Assembly: GCA_034189035.1 (NCBI GenBank) | Contig: JAXHVA010000075.1 | Span: 1-20,130, forward strand | Reading direction: 5' to 3' | Length of the DNA stretch: 20,130 nt | From: JAUXFK01 sp034189035 | GTDB lineage: Bacteria; Desulfobacterota; UBA8473 | Shown here: piece after piece, positions 7,198 through 14,754 of the stretch | Position numbering within the stretch: position 1 is the first letter of the stretch | Layout: each line of letters opens with the position of its first letter | The notes under the pieces: generated by a model | Seen by the model: only the letters and a program-made list of their open reading frames with translations | What the model was told of the DNA's origin: nothing | The model's database searches: none | Position numbers and translations under genes: made by a program

Positions 7198-9730
7198 AGA
7201 GAAAAAACCTCTAATTCTATGCATTGATGATGATCCGGATATACTGAGGCTATTCAAACGGTTTTTGGCATCGAGTCAGTATGATGTGATTACTGCTAAA
7301 AGTTCTCAAAAAGGGCTGGAAATCGTTAAAAGTATTAAGCCGAATCTTATCCTACTTGATGTAATGATGCCCGTAATTGACGGTTATGAGGTCTGTTCCA
7401 GGCTGCAAAGTAACGATGAAACCGCATATATCCCCGTAGTATTTGTTACTGCTTTGGGCGAAGAACAGGACAAGATCAAGGCCTTTTCCGTTGGTGCTAC
7501 AGCGTATCTTGTGAAGCCGATTCAAAAAGATGCGCTCATACATATGGTTCGAGAGCATATCAATACAGAAACCCGATGGGACGAACTGCACGAAGATGCC
7601 AAATCATGGTACGAGATGATACAACCAGCGGGTTTTGTGCAATTCAAAGAGTATCTGTTTAATCAGTTGGATCTGAATCCTGAAAAGAGATACAGGTATT
7701 CATCTGTTTCGTCCTCTGATATCTATTCAATATCTAAAGGATTAGGAACGGATAATAGCCATATTGCAAAACTTATCGCACAATTCTTGAAACTCCCCTA
7801 TGCCGCTCATATTGACAGCCAGGATGTTCAACTAGGAGTACTCCCAACTCCGTTTTGTAAACTGAATCATGTTGTAGCAGTAAACGACGTTACTCATAAA
7901 AGAGCGTTTATACTGAGCAACCCCTTTGGCTGGGATCTGCTCGATACACTGAAGCGAGTTGCTGATTCCCCCCAGAAATTGAAACTCATAATATCATCGC
8001 CCGAAAATATTAACATACTGTTTGAATCAGCCCCCCCAGAAACCTTTAAAGAGACTCCTAAAATTCATTACGGAAGTAAAAGCGCGAGACCAGCTATAAG
8101 TACAGTTACAGATCTCTCGGATGCGGAATTAAAGAATCAGCCCATTGTTCATATTTCCAATAACATTATCCATACGGCTGTATATGAACGGGCAAGTGAC
8201 ATCCACATAGAACCCAAGGAAACCGATACAATCATTCGTTTTCGGGTTGATGGTGATTTAAGAGAGATGTTTACTCTGCGAAAGAGTACAGCCATTAAAC
8301 TCATATCTCGCTTTAAAGTACTTGCAGATCTTGATATAGCGGAGAAGAGAAAGCCACAGGACGGAGCATTTGCAGCAGTCCTGGGCGATAGGACATTCAA
8401 TTTAAGGCTGTCTACCACATATACTCCCTATGGGGAAAGCCTTGTTATGCGATTGCTTGAACCATATACAAAACCAAAAGATTTAATAGAACTGGGCTTG
8501 AAGGATAACGAGGTCAAAACAATGATTCAGATGGCCAACCAAACAGCTGGTCTCATCCTTATTGTAGGGCCTACCGGGTCAGGGAAGACGACGACCATTT
8601 ACAGCCTTCTCCACAAGATAGACTATAAGGCACGCAGTGTAATGTCCGTAGAGGACCCTGTCGAGTACCGTATACCTTTTGCCAATCAACAACAGGTAAA
8701 CGAAAAGGTCGGTGTTACCTTTGAATCCCTTCTTAAAACGGTTGTCAGACAGGATCCTGATGTATTGTTTATGGGCGAGATAAGGGATGCCTATTCTGCA
8801 GGCATAGCCATGGACTTTGCAAGCACAGGACATCTGACCATTACAACTTTGCATACTACAAACGCGACTAGTGCGATATTTCGTTTTGAAAGGTTAGGGG
8901 TTAACCGAGGAATAATGGCAGATACTATGATTGGGGTTGTTGCCCAGAGATTGCTGAAGAAACTATGCGCTCATTGTAAAGAAATCAGGCCAATCTCTAG
9001 TCAAGAAAAGGATCTCTTATTATCTTTTACAGATGATGTCCCACACCAAGTCGCACATCCTGTTGGCTGCCCAAAATGTAACGACACTGGCTATTATGGT
9101 CGACAAGCGGTTTACGAGGTATTGAAATTCGATTCAAAGATCTCTGAAATGGTTCGCTCAGGCATACCTATATCAGAAATAAGATCATTTGCGAGGAAAA
9201 GAGGGGACCACCTGATGAGTACCGATGGTTTGGAAAAAGTAAGAGATCTTATTTTCCCGTTGAAAGAAGTTTTCGATAGAGTTTTGGTTGAAGATATAGA
9301 ACTCGGCAAACAAATACCGAGGATCCCTGTCCAAAAGGCGATACAACCAGTAACACAAACCAAAAGTCATGCATCAATTCTCATTGTTGATGATGATGAG
9401 GATACTCGAAGACTGATCACTCGTTTCTTAGAAATGCAGGAGTACAGGGTTACCGCTTCTGAAGACGGTATAGAGGCTCTCTTGTATTTGGGTAAAGAAA
9501 AGTTTGATCTTATCATTTCGGATATTAATATGCCCAATCTAGACGGGTTTAAATTGCTTGAGATGGTAAGCCAAAAAGGCATTGATATCCCTGTAATATT
9601 CTTAACGTCCAGGACTAGCCCCGAAGACGAGGAAAAGGGGTTACAAATGGGTGCAGCAGATTACATCAATAAGCCCATTAAAAAGGAGATTCTGCGCTTG
9701 AGAGTTCAGAGAGTTCTTGGAAAAGTATAA
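7190..9730 (+). CDS. PilB/GspE-type secretion or pilus ATPase flanked by two receiver (REC) domains
   Basis: An 846-residue protein with domain order REC, T2SSE_N-like, GspE/PilB ATPase, REC. The first REC (about 7-125) has acidic pocket residues 13-15, phospho-accepting Asp57, Thr87 and Lys109. Residues about 160-290 resemble the N-terminal domain of type II secretion/type IV pilus ATPases. The ATPase has the Asp box ASDIHIEP (335-342), Walker A GPTGSGKT (460-467), Walker B with Glu530 in VLFMGEIRD, the His box TLHTTNA (553-559) and a four-cysteine zinc site (Cys593, Cys596, Cys627, Cys630). The C-terminal REC (about 728-845) has Asp734-736, Asp778, Thr806 and Lys828. All core residues are intact, so both ATP hydrolysis and phosphorylation are expected. 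No pilin, platform or secretin gene is in the window. It overlaps the Hpt gene by 8 bases. Its assembly target is unknown. Confidence 0.9.
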   Translation: MNKEKKPLILCIDDDPDILRLFKRFLASSQYDVITAKSSQKGLEIVKSIKPNLILLDVMMPVIDGYEVCSRLQSNDETAYIPVVFVTALGEEQDKIKAFSVGATAYLVKPIQKDALIHMVREHINTETRWDELHEDAKSWYEMIQPAGFVQFKEYLFNQLDLNPEKRYRYSSVSSSDIYSISKGLGTDNSHIAKLIAQFLKLPYAAHIDSQDVQLGVLPTPFCKLNHVVAVNDVTHKRAFILSNPFGWDLLDTLKRVADSPQKLKLIISSPENINILFESAPPETFKETPKIHYGSKSARPAISTVTDLSDAELKNQPIVHISNNIIHTAVYERASDIHIEPKETDTIIRFRVDGDLREMFTLRKSTAIKLISRFKVLADLDIAEKRKPQDGAFAAVLGDRTFNLRLSTTYTPYGESLVMRLLEPYTKPKDLIELGLKDNEVKTMIQMANQTAGLILIVGPTGSGKTTTIYSLLHKIDYKARSVMSVEDPVEYRIPFANQQQVNEKVGVTFESLLKTVVRQDPDVLFMGEIRDAYSAGIAMDFASTGHLTITTLHTTNATSAIFRFERLGVNRGIMADTMIGVVAQRLLKKLCAHCKEIRPISSQEKDLLLSFTDDVPHQVAHPVGCPKCNDTGYYGRQAVYEVLKFDSKISEMVRSGIPISEIRSFARKRGDHLMSTDGLEKVRDLIFPLKEVFDRVLVEDIELGKQIPRIPVQKAIQPVTQTKSHASILIVDDDEDTRRLITRFLEMQEYRVTASEDGIEALLYLGKEKFDLIISDINMPNLDGFKLLEMVSQKGIDIPVIFLTSRTSPEDEEKGLQMGAADYINKPIKKEILRLRVQRVLGKV

Positions 9731-9772
9731 AAATTGCAATCGAACATCTTTAAGCTGAATTTTTACCGAGAT

Positions 9773-9790
9773 ACAAAAGACTTTGTTTTT
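9773..9790 (+). terminator. Weak candidate terminator after the REC-ATPase-REC gene
   Basis: ACAAA (9773-9777) can pair with TTTGT (9782-9786) around a 4-base loop and is followed by TTTT. The stem is short and A/T-only, so termination would be weak. The remaining 190 bases before the kinase gene at 9980 show no clear promoter or RNA motif. Confidence 0.2.
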
Positions 9791-9979
9791 AGTTAAAGTT
9801 AATCATAAATCCGGTGCGAACAGTTAAGTGGGTGAGTGTTTAAAAGGATTTAACAGTCAAATTTTGTGAAAGAGAAGTCTCTTATTGAATCATGAAGAAT
9901 CACTCATTCACTCTGGATTCAGTTAAGAAATTTCCAGTAAGGCAACACAGCCACTCAAGAGGCGAGAAGGACGTTAATA

Positions 9980-12253
9980 ATGAAAAGGATATTGAACTTA
10001 GGGTCCTTGTCAATTATTTTACTTGTGTGGGTGGTCTGTATATGCAATTTATTGAGCATTAGAGGTACATGGGAGGTTTCTTCTGACCTTGAAGAGAATA
10101 TTATCCCTGAAATTATTGCAATAGCTGAGCTGGATGGATTAGCCAAGAAGATAACGCATGCAACTGTGGAATATATATTAACCGGTGATGTGAATGCAAA
10201 AATCGAAGTGCAAAGGGCTAGCGAATATCTTAAGAAATCTTTAAAAGGATTTAAAGAGCAAAAGATCACTATTGGTTTAAAAGAAAGAAAAGACTCTGAA
10301 CAACTTGTGCAGTACGGAAAAGAACTGATTTTTTTAGCAGATCGAATTGTTAAACTCAACGATAAGGAGGTACCGAAAGAGGCTCTTACGCAAAAAGAGA
10401 ACGTAGAACTTCATGGAGTCTTGAAGACTCTTGTTACATATCTCATGGATTATAAGGCAGAGCAAATGGAAGAGCTTACTAGATCAGAGCTAGAGATTCA
10501 CCAAAGGTATAGTTCCCACATTCGATATACAATAATAATCGGTCTTGTAGCTACTCTACTGACCTTACTCATCAGAATTTTCGGGGGGAGACTCTTGTTG
10601 AGATTCGTTACAGACTATAAAGAAGCGTATACCAAGATGGAAGAGGCAAGAAAGGATGCTGAATTAGCCAAAGCAACCAAGAATGAGTTCTTGGCAAACA
10701 TGAGCCATGAGATTCGAACCCCAATGAATTCGGTCATAGGTTTTGCCGATATGTTGCTTGAAAGCAATCTTGATGAGGATCAGATCGAATATGCAACAGC
10801 GGTTAAGAGAAGCGGAGAGTTATTACTTTCCTTGATTAACGACATCCTCGATTTCTCCAAGATTGAGACAGGAGATTTGGATTTTGAAGACATAGAATTT
10901 GATCCAGAGCTTCTTGCCTATGATGTCTGTAATGCAATCCGTCCACGGATAGGAACGAAACCTATTGAAATCCTATGTCGTATAGGAGAAAATTTACCTT
11001 CATCTGTTATCGGTGATCCGGGACGATTTCGCCAGGTACTGATCAATTTAATGGGAAATGCCTCTAAATTTACCGATTCAGGAGAAATTGAACTTTCGCT
11101 TGATGCAAAAGATGAGAAAGATAACCGAATAAAAATTCATGCTACTGTTCGAGATACAGGCATCGGAATCCCAAAAGAAAAGATGGATACCATACTCAAA
11201 CCGTTTTTACAGGTCGATGGATCAACTACGAGAAAATATGGTGGCACTGGGTTGGGTCTATCAATATGTAAAAAAATAGCAATACTCATGCGTGGAGAAA
11301 TATGGTTTGAAAGTGAGATCAACAAGGGAAGCCTTTTCAACTTTACTGCATGGCTTGGAAAAGCGCAATACAAAGAAGTAAAGAGGCATTCTCCTGTATC
11401 CCTCTGTGGGAAAAAGGCACTCATCCTTGATGACAACCAAAACAATCTGGACATATTGGCTCATTCATTGAAAGCGATCCGTATGCGAATCGTTGCCTTG
11501 AAAAAAGGTGAGGATTTTATCCCAACCTTACAAAATGCCCTGGATGCGAAGGATCCATTTGACATTGGTATTGTTGATATACAGATGCCGGGTATAAGTG
11601 GCTATGAAATCGCAAGACAGGTTCGCAATGCCAGCTATCATTTCAGGAATGTCCCCTTGATTGCCTTATCCTCTTTGATGGAGCGTGACGCCAGAAGATG
11701 CCAAGAAGCAGGGTTTAACGGTTTTTTAGTTAAACCGACTCATAGAGAAAAACTCTATCAAATCATTGAAAGGTTATTATGGAAAAGCAAAGATAGAAGA
11801 GAAGAGCAAGAGCCAGCAGATGAAAAGATCATGACCCAATATTCCGTGCGTGAGCAGATGAAGTATTCTGTACGTATACTCTTAGCAGAGGATAACCTAG
11901 ACAACCAATTATTGGCAAAACGAATTCTAATCAAGGCTGGTTATCAAGTTGAAGTGGCGAATAACGGTTTGGAGGTTGTTGAAAGATTTACAACTTCTCC
12001 TGGGGATTTTGACCTGATCTTCATGGATGTCCAGATGCCCGAGATGGATGGAATAGCAGCAACAAAAGCGATTAGAAGCAAAGGATTTGAGACGATTCCT
12101 ATCATTGCATTAACTGCGCATACTTATAAGGTAGATATAGATAAGTGTTTTGAAGCAGGCATGGATGATTATATTTCAAAACCCATCAAAAGAGAGCTCG
12201 TATTTAAAGTGATTAAAAAGTGGGTGATCGAAGGGAAAGAAAAAAACCAGTGA
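9980..12253 (+). CDS. Membrane-bound hybrid sensor histidine kinase with two receiver domains
   Basis: A 757-residue inner-membrane kinase. Transmembrane segments at about 7-27 and 182-200 enclose a mostly helical periplasmic sensor of about 155 residues that I cannot assign to a ligand family. A helical linker leads to HisKA with His243 in NMSHEIRTPMN, then the ATPase with N-box Asn356 and Asn360, DTGIG (392-396) and GGTGLGLSI (421-429). REC-A has Asp484-485, Asp533, Ser564 and Lys585. REC-B has Glu637/Asp638, Asp683, Thr712 and Lys734. It has no Hpt domain of its own, consistent with use of the free Hpt protein encoded at 6871. The ATG follows AAGGA at about 9 bases. It lies 249 bases downstream of the REC-ATPase-REC gene on the same strand, so co-transcription is possible but not shown. 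The signal sensed is unknown. Confidence 0.9.
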   Translation: MKRILNLGSLSIILLVWVVCICNLLSIRGTWEVSSDLEENIIPEIIAIAELDGLAKKITHATVEYILTGDVNAKIEVQRASEYLKKSLKGFKEQKITIGLKERKDSEQLVQYGKELIFLADRIVKLNDKEVPKEALTQKENVELHGVLKTLVTYLMDYKAEQMEELTRSELEIHQRYSSHIRYTIIIGLVATLLTLLIRIFGGRLLLRFVTDYKEAYTKMEEARKDAELAKATKNEFLANMSHEIRTPMNSVIGFADMLLESNLDEDQIEYATAVKRSGELLLSLINDILDFSKIETGDLDFEDIEFDPELLAYDVCNAIRPRIGTKPIEILCRIGENLPSSVIGDPGRFRQVLINLMGNASKFTDSGEIELSLDAKDEKDNRIKIHATVRDTGIGIPKEKMDTILKPFLQVDGSTTRKYGGTGLGLSICKKIAILMRGEIWFESEINKGSLFNFTAWLGKAQYKEVKRHSPVSLCGKKALILDDNQNNLDILAHSLKAIRMRIVALKKGEDFIPTLQNALDAKDPFDIGIVDIQMPGISGYEIARQVRNASYHFRNVPLIALSSLMERDARRCQEAGFNGFLVKPTHREKLYQIIERLLWKSKDRREEQEPADEKIMTQYSVREQMKYSVRILLAEDNLDNQLLAKRILIKAGYQVEVANNGLEVVERFTTSPGDFDLIFMDVQMPEMDGIAATKAIRSKGFETIPIIALTAHTYKVDIDKCFEAGMDDYISKPIKRELVFKVIKKWVIEGKEKNQ

Positions 12254-12367
12254 TTTAAGGAATCGGAAAAAGAAGGATAGGGGTCTCTTGCCTACTGAAC
12301 CGAACCAGCCCGCCCAGTGAAGAGCGTTGCGTTTTTGTTTCTTGGTGAGAACTCTATGGAGGCTTAA

Positions 12368-13237
12368 ATGAATAGTATTAGATTGATAAGTACAAACACC
12401 AAGCTCTGTGCTGTTATTGGTAATCCGGTTTCCCATAGTCTTTCACCTGCAATTCACAATGCTGCATTTGCAAAGCTGGGTTTGGATTTTGTTTATATGG
12501 CTTTCCCGGTTAAGGATGTAAAAAATGCTTTAGCAGGTATGCGGGCAATGGAAAACTTCCTCGGCATGAGTATTACAATCCCACATAAGATTGAAGCAAT
12601 GAAACATGTGGACGAAATCGCACCGGTGGATCGAAAGATCGGTTCAATCAACACTGTAATCAATGAAAAGGGCAAATTAATCGGGTTGGGCACAGACGGC
12701 CCCGGAGCGTTAAAAGCCATTGTAGATGCTGGAGTTGAAACTGATGGCAAGAACATCCTGATCCTAGGTTCAGGCGGCGCAGCACGTGCGATTTCCTTTA
12801 CTCTTGCACAAAATACTAGGCTTAAGGAACTTTCCGTCCTAGATATTAATAAGGTGATGCTTCAACAGTTGACAAATGATTTAAAGGGCAGCACAGATGC
12901 ATGCATCAAACCAGCGTTGTTTTCTGAGCGATCTCTTGCAGAATCGATGGAGCATGCTGATATAATCATCCACTGTACTCCAATAGGCATGCATCCAAAC
13001 GAAGATACCTCGCTGGTTCCCGCCGAGCTTTTTCGACCAAGGCAGGCTGTCTTTGATATTGTATATACCCCTTTTGAAACGAAACTACTTGCAGAGGCCA
13101 AGTCTCGTGGCCTTAAAGTGATTTATGGGGTTGATATGTTTATCAACCAAGCTGTCTTGCAATTTAAACGTTTTACCGACCTTGATGCACCTGTTGAGGT
13201 TATGCGTCGGGTAGTGATGGAGCATTTGGGATCATGA
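12368..13237 (+). CDS. aroE: Shikimate dehydrogenase (NADP+)
   Basis: A 289-residue protein of normal AroE length. It reduces 3-dehydroshikimate to shikimate in the cytoplasm, the fourth step of chorismate synthesis. The shikimate-binding GNPVSHSLSPAIHN (18-31), catalytic Lys74 in SITIPHK and Asp110 in GTDGPG are intact. Asn95 in GSINTV contributes to substrate binding. The Rossmann loop GSGGAAR (134-140) binds the nucleotide, and the C-terminal GVDMFINQAV (254-263) is the usual family motif. The ATG has a good TGGAGG site about 5 bases upstream. The gene starts 114 bases after the hybrid kinase stop. I see no clear promoter in that gap, so read-through from the kinase gene is possible. Its stop overlaps aroK by 4 bases (ATGA), so both are one translational unit. 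Confidence 0.95.
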   Translation: MNSIRLISTNTKLCAVIGNPVSHSLSPAIHNAAFAKLGLDFVYMAFPVKDVKNALAGMRAMENFLGMSITIPHKIEAMKHVDEIAPVDRKIGSINTVINEKGKLIGLGTDGPGALKAIVDAGVETDGKNILILGSGGAARAISFTLAQNTRLKELSVLDINKVMLQQLTNDLKGSTDACIKPALFSERSLAESMEHADIIIHCTPIGMHPNEDTSLVPAELFRPRQAVFDIVYTPFETKLLAEAKSRGLKVIYGVDMFINQAVLQFKRFTDLDAPVEVMRRVVMEHLGS

Positions 13238-13737
13238 ATATCGTACTGATCGGATATAGGGGTACTGGGAAAAGCGTAGTCGGAAAACTTCTCTCTTCGC
13301 ACCTTAATATGCAATATATCGGCATGGATGCAGAAATCGTAAAAAAAATGGGCATGACAATTCCTGATATTGTAATTAAATATGGCTGGCAAAAGTTTCG
13401 CGATATAGAATCAGAACTAGTCCGGGACTTGGCAGGGCTTGATAATATTATTATTGATACTGGTGGTGGGGTTATTGAGCGGTCTGAAAATATCGATGCC
13501 CTCCAGGCTAATTCTCGTATAATCTGGTTAAAGGCTTCTGTGAATGTGATCGTTTCGAGAATTCATGAAGACACGGAACGACCTGCATTAACATCCGGGA
13601 AGACCTTTACTGAAGAGGTGTCAGAGGTATTAAAGCAAAGGATTCCCAAGTACAAAAGTGCCGCTCAATACGAAATCGATACAGATGAACTAACACCTCA
13701 GCAGGTAACGGATAGAGTGATTGAAATTCTCTCATAA
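13234..13737 (+). CDS. aroK: Shikimate kinase
   Basis: A 167-residue P-loop kinase of normal length that phosphorylates shikimate at the 3-hydroxyl, the step after AroE. Visible motifs are Walker A GYRGTGKS (7-14), shikimate-binding Asp32 in GMDAE, Phe55-Arg56 in KFRDIE, DTGGGV (75-80), and the lid Arg116 in ERPAL with Arg136 further on. The start overlaps the aroE stop. The gene's TAA stop (13735-13737) forms the first bases of an inverted-repeat element (13735-14081), so that element may have set or slightly altered the C-terminus. Either aroK or aroL naming would fit; the sequence alone does not decide. Confidence 0.95.
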   Translation: MNIVLIGYRGTGKSVVGKLLSSHLNMQYIGMDAEIVKKMGMTIPDIVIKYGWQKFRDIESELVRDLAGLDNIIIDTGGGVIERSENIDALQANSRIIWLKASVNVIVSRIHEDTERPALTSGKTFTEEVSEVLKQRIPKYKSAAQYEIDTDELTPQQVTDRVIEILS

Positions 13738-14081
13738 CAGGCTGTTGCCCAAACAGAAATCCATTTGAGTGGTCTTCAAAAGTTTTTAAATCAACCAAAG
13801 TCCTCTTTGCGTCTCAGGACAAATCCATATTTAAAGACCAATGAGTTGAATTGATGAATAGATGTAGATACTTTAATCAATACTTCTGTTTAGTGAAGAG
13901 ATGCAGCCATTCAAGGCTAATCTAACGATATTTCATAATATTGGTAAAAAGCACAGCTATTCTCCATACTCAAATGAGCAATTTTATTGAAGGTCAAGGA
14001 AGATGAATATTTTGACCCCGGGAACATATTGACATATGAATGTTCCTTCAAAGGGGATTTTCTTTGAGCAACACCCTGTTA
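13735..14081. repeat. Non-coding element with terminal inverted repeats, copy A (MITE-like)
   Basis: The left end starts TAACAGGCTGTTGCCCAAAC (13735-13754). The reverse complement of the right end starts TAACAGGGTGTTGCTCAAAG (14081-14062). The similarity continues for about 38 bases (left arm to 13772, right arm from 14044) with a few mismatches. The first seven bases are identical. The roughly 270 bases between hold no gene, only small local inverted repeats such as GGAACAT (14021-14027) with ATGTTCC (14040-14046). The ends match those of the second element at 14336-14542. No transposase is inside, which fits a miniature transposable element moved in trans. The family is not identified. Confidence 0.6.
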
Positions 14082-14335
14082 AGAGGTTAAGCAAAATTTT
14101 TTTCGATTTTCCATGACTGCCTCCTTCAGTCAAATTCCTTCAGTTGCTGATTTCCCTCTACCTTTTCGAAAATCTTATTTTTGGAACCTATAGTTAATAG
14201 TTGATCACTTTCATGTTTTGGAATAAATAACGTTTAATGGTTATTGAGTTCGCTCCGAAAACATTATGTGTAACGGTTTGACTTTAAAAAATAAGAGAAC
14301 AGAGCGTTCAATAAATTCCTGATAATGCTATCCGT
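14082..14335. other. Non-coding spacer between the two inverted-repeat elements
   Basis: No reading frame or RNA gene is recognisable here. Small stem-loops are possible, for example GACTG with CAGTC around 14116-14132, but none is followed by a T-run. Confidence 0.4.
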
Positions 14336-14542
14336 TTAACTGACTGTTGCCCAAAAGAAAAATTCCTTTGAGCGGTCATCAAGAGGTTTTTTTCATACGT
14401 CTTGGTGAAGCTGAAGATGAGCGATTTCAAATGTTTGAGCCTTATTGGGCGAGTTTTGAAATCGCCTGGAGTGAGCCTTAAACTTATAAAAAATAGGAGT
14501 AAAGCGAAAAGAGATTTTTCTTTTTGTGCAATAGCCCCTTAA
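14336..14542. repeat. Non-coding element with terminal inverted repeats, copy B (MITE-like)
   Basis: The left end reads TTAACTGACTGTTGCCCAAA (14336-14355). The reverse complement of the right end reads TTAAGGGGCTATTGCACAAA (14542-14523). Both continue into AGAAAAAT, so about 28 bases match imperfectly. The next bases also match copy A (TTTGAGYGGTC, then a T-run). Inside lies a strong stem, GCGATTTCAAA (14421-14431) pairing with TTTGAAATCGC (14455-14465) around a 23-base loop that itself contains GCC/GGC. The element contains no gene. Nested symmetry on this scale suggests a mobile palindromic repeat or a folded transcript. Confidence 0.6.
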
Positions 14543-14550
14543 CAAGGGGC
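14534..14550. other. Perfect GC-rich hairpin at the right end of copy B
   Basis: GCCCCTT (14534-14540) pairs perfectly with AAGGGGC (14544-14550) around a 3-base loop. A T-rich stretch comes only after several bases, so it is not a classical terminator. It overlaps the terminal repeat of the element and could be part of its end structure or a weak bidirectional stop. Confidence 0.35.
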
Positions 14551-14572
14551 ACTAAATTTCTTTTATTCGGAG

Positions 14573-14601
14573 TTGACTCAGTAGTCATTTAACGTTTTAA
14601 T
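14573..14601 (+). promoter_or_regulatory. Candidate sigma70 promoter for the triple-PAS kinase
   Basis: TTGACT (14573-14578), 17 bases, then TTTAAT (14596-14601). The predicted transcript would have a leader of about 145 bases. It lies 30 bases right of inverted-repeat copy B, so that element sits immediately upstream of the promoter. Confidence 0.4.
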
Positions 14602-14754
14602 GTACAACAACAATGAGGGGTTTAAAAAGGCGATCTATATCACACATAAAAAAGACCTTCTGTTTTTTGTTTATTCTTTTTACAGCCTTTAAATAGAGTT
14701 GGATTTTCTGGCGCGAGGATTTCTTGGTTTTATGTTAAATGGGAGGACCTTTAG

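Noticed and set aside
8031..8037. Seven-C run in the REC-ATPase-REC gene as a phase-variation tract
   Set aside because: Seven bases is short for a contingency tract and lies in an ordinary Ala-Pro-Pro linker.
9745..9770. Short similarity to 18207-18225 (TTAAGCTGAA followed by T-rich sequence)
   Set aside because: Only about 15 AT-rich bases match, which is too little to call a repeat family without a genome-wide search.
9731..9979. Possible riboswitch or leader RNA before the membrane hybrid kinase
   Set aside because: I looked for c-di-GMP and other conserved aptamer patterns and found no convincing core motif.
9955..10359. 134-codon minus-strand frame
   Set aside because: It is antisense to the start of the hybrid kinase; Ser/Phe/Ile-rich composition is typical of a complement frame.
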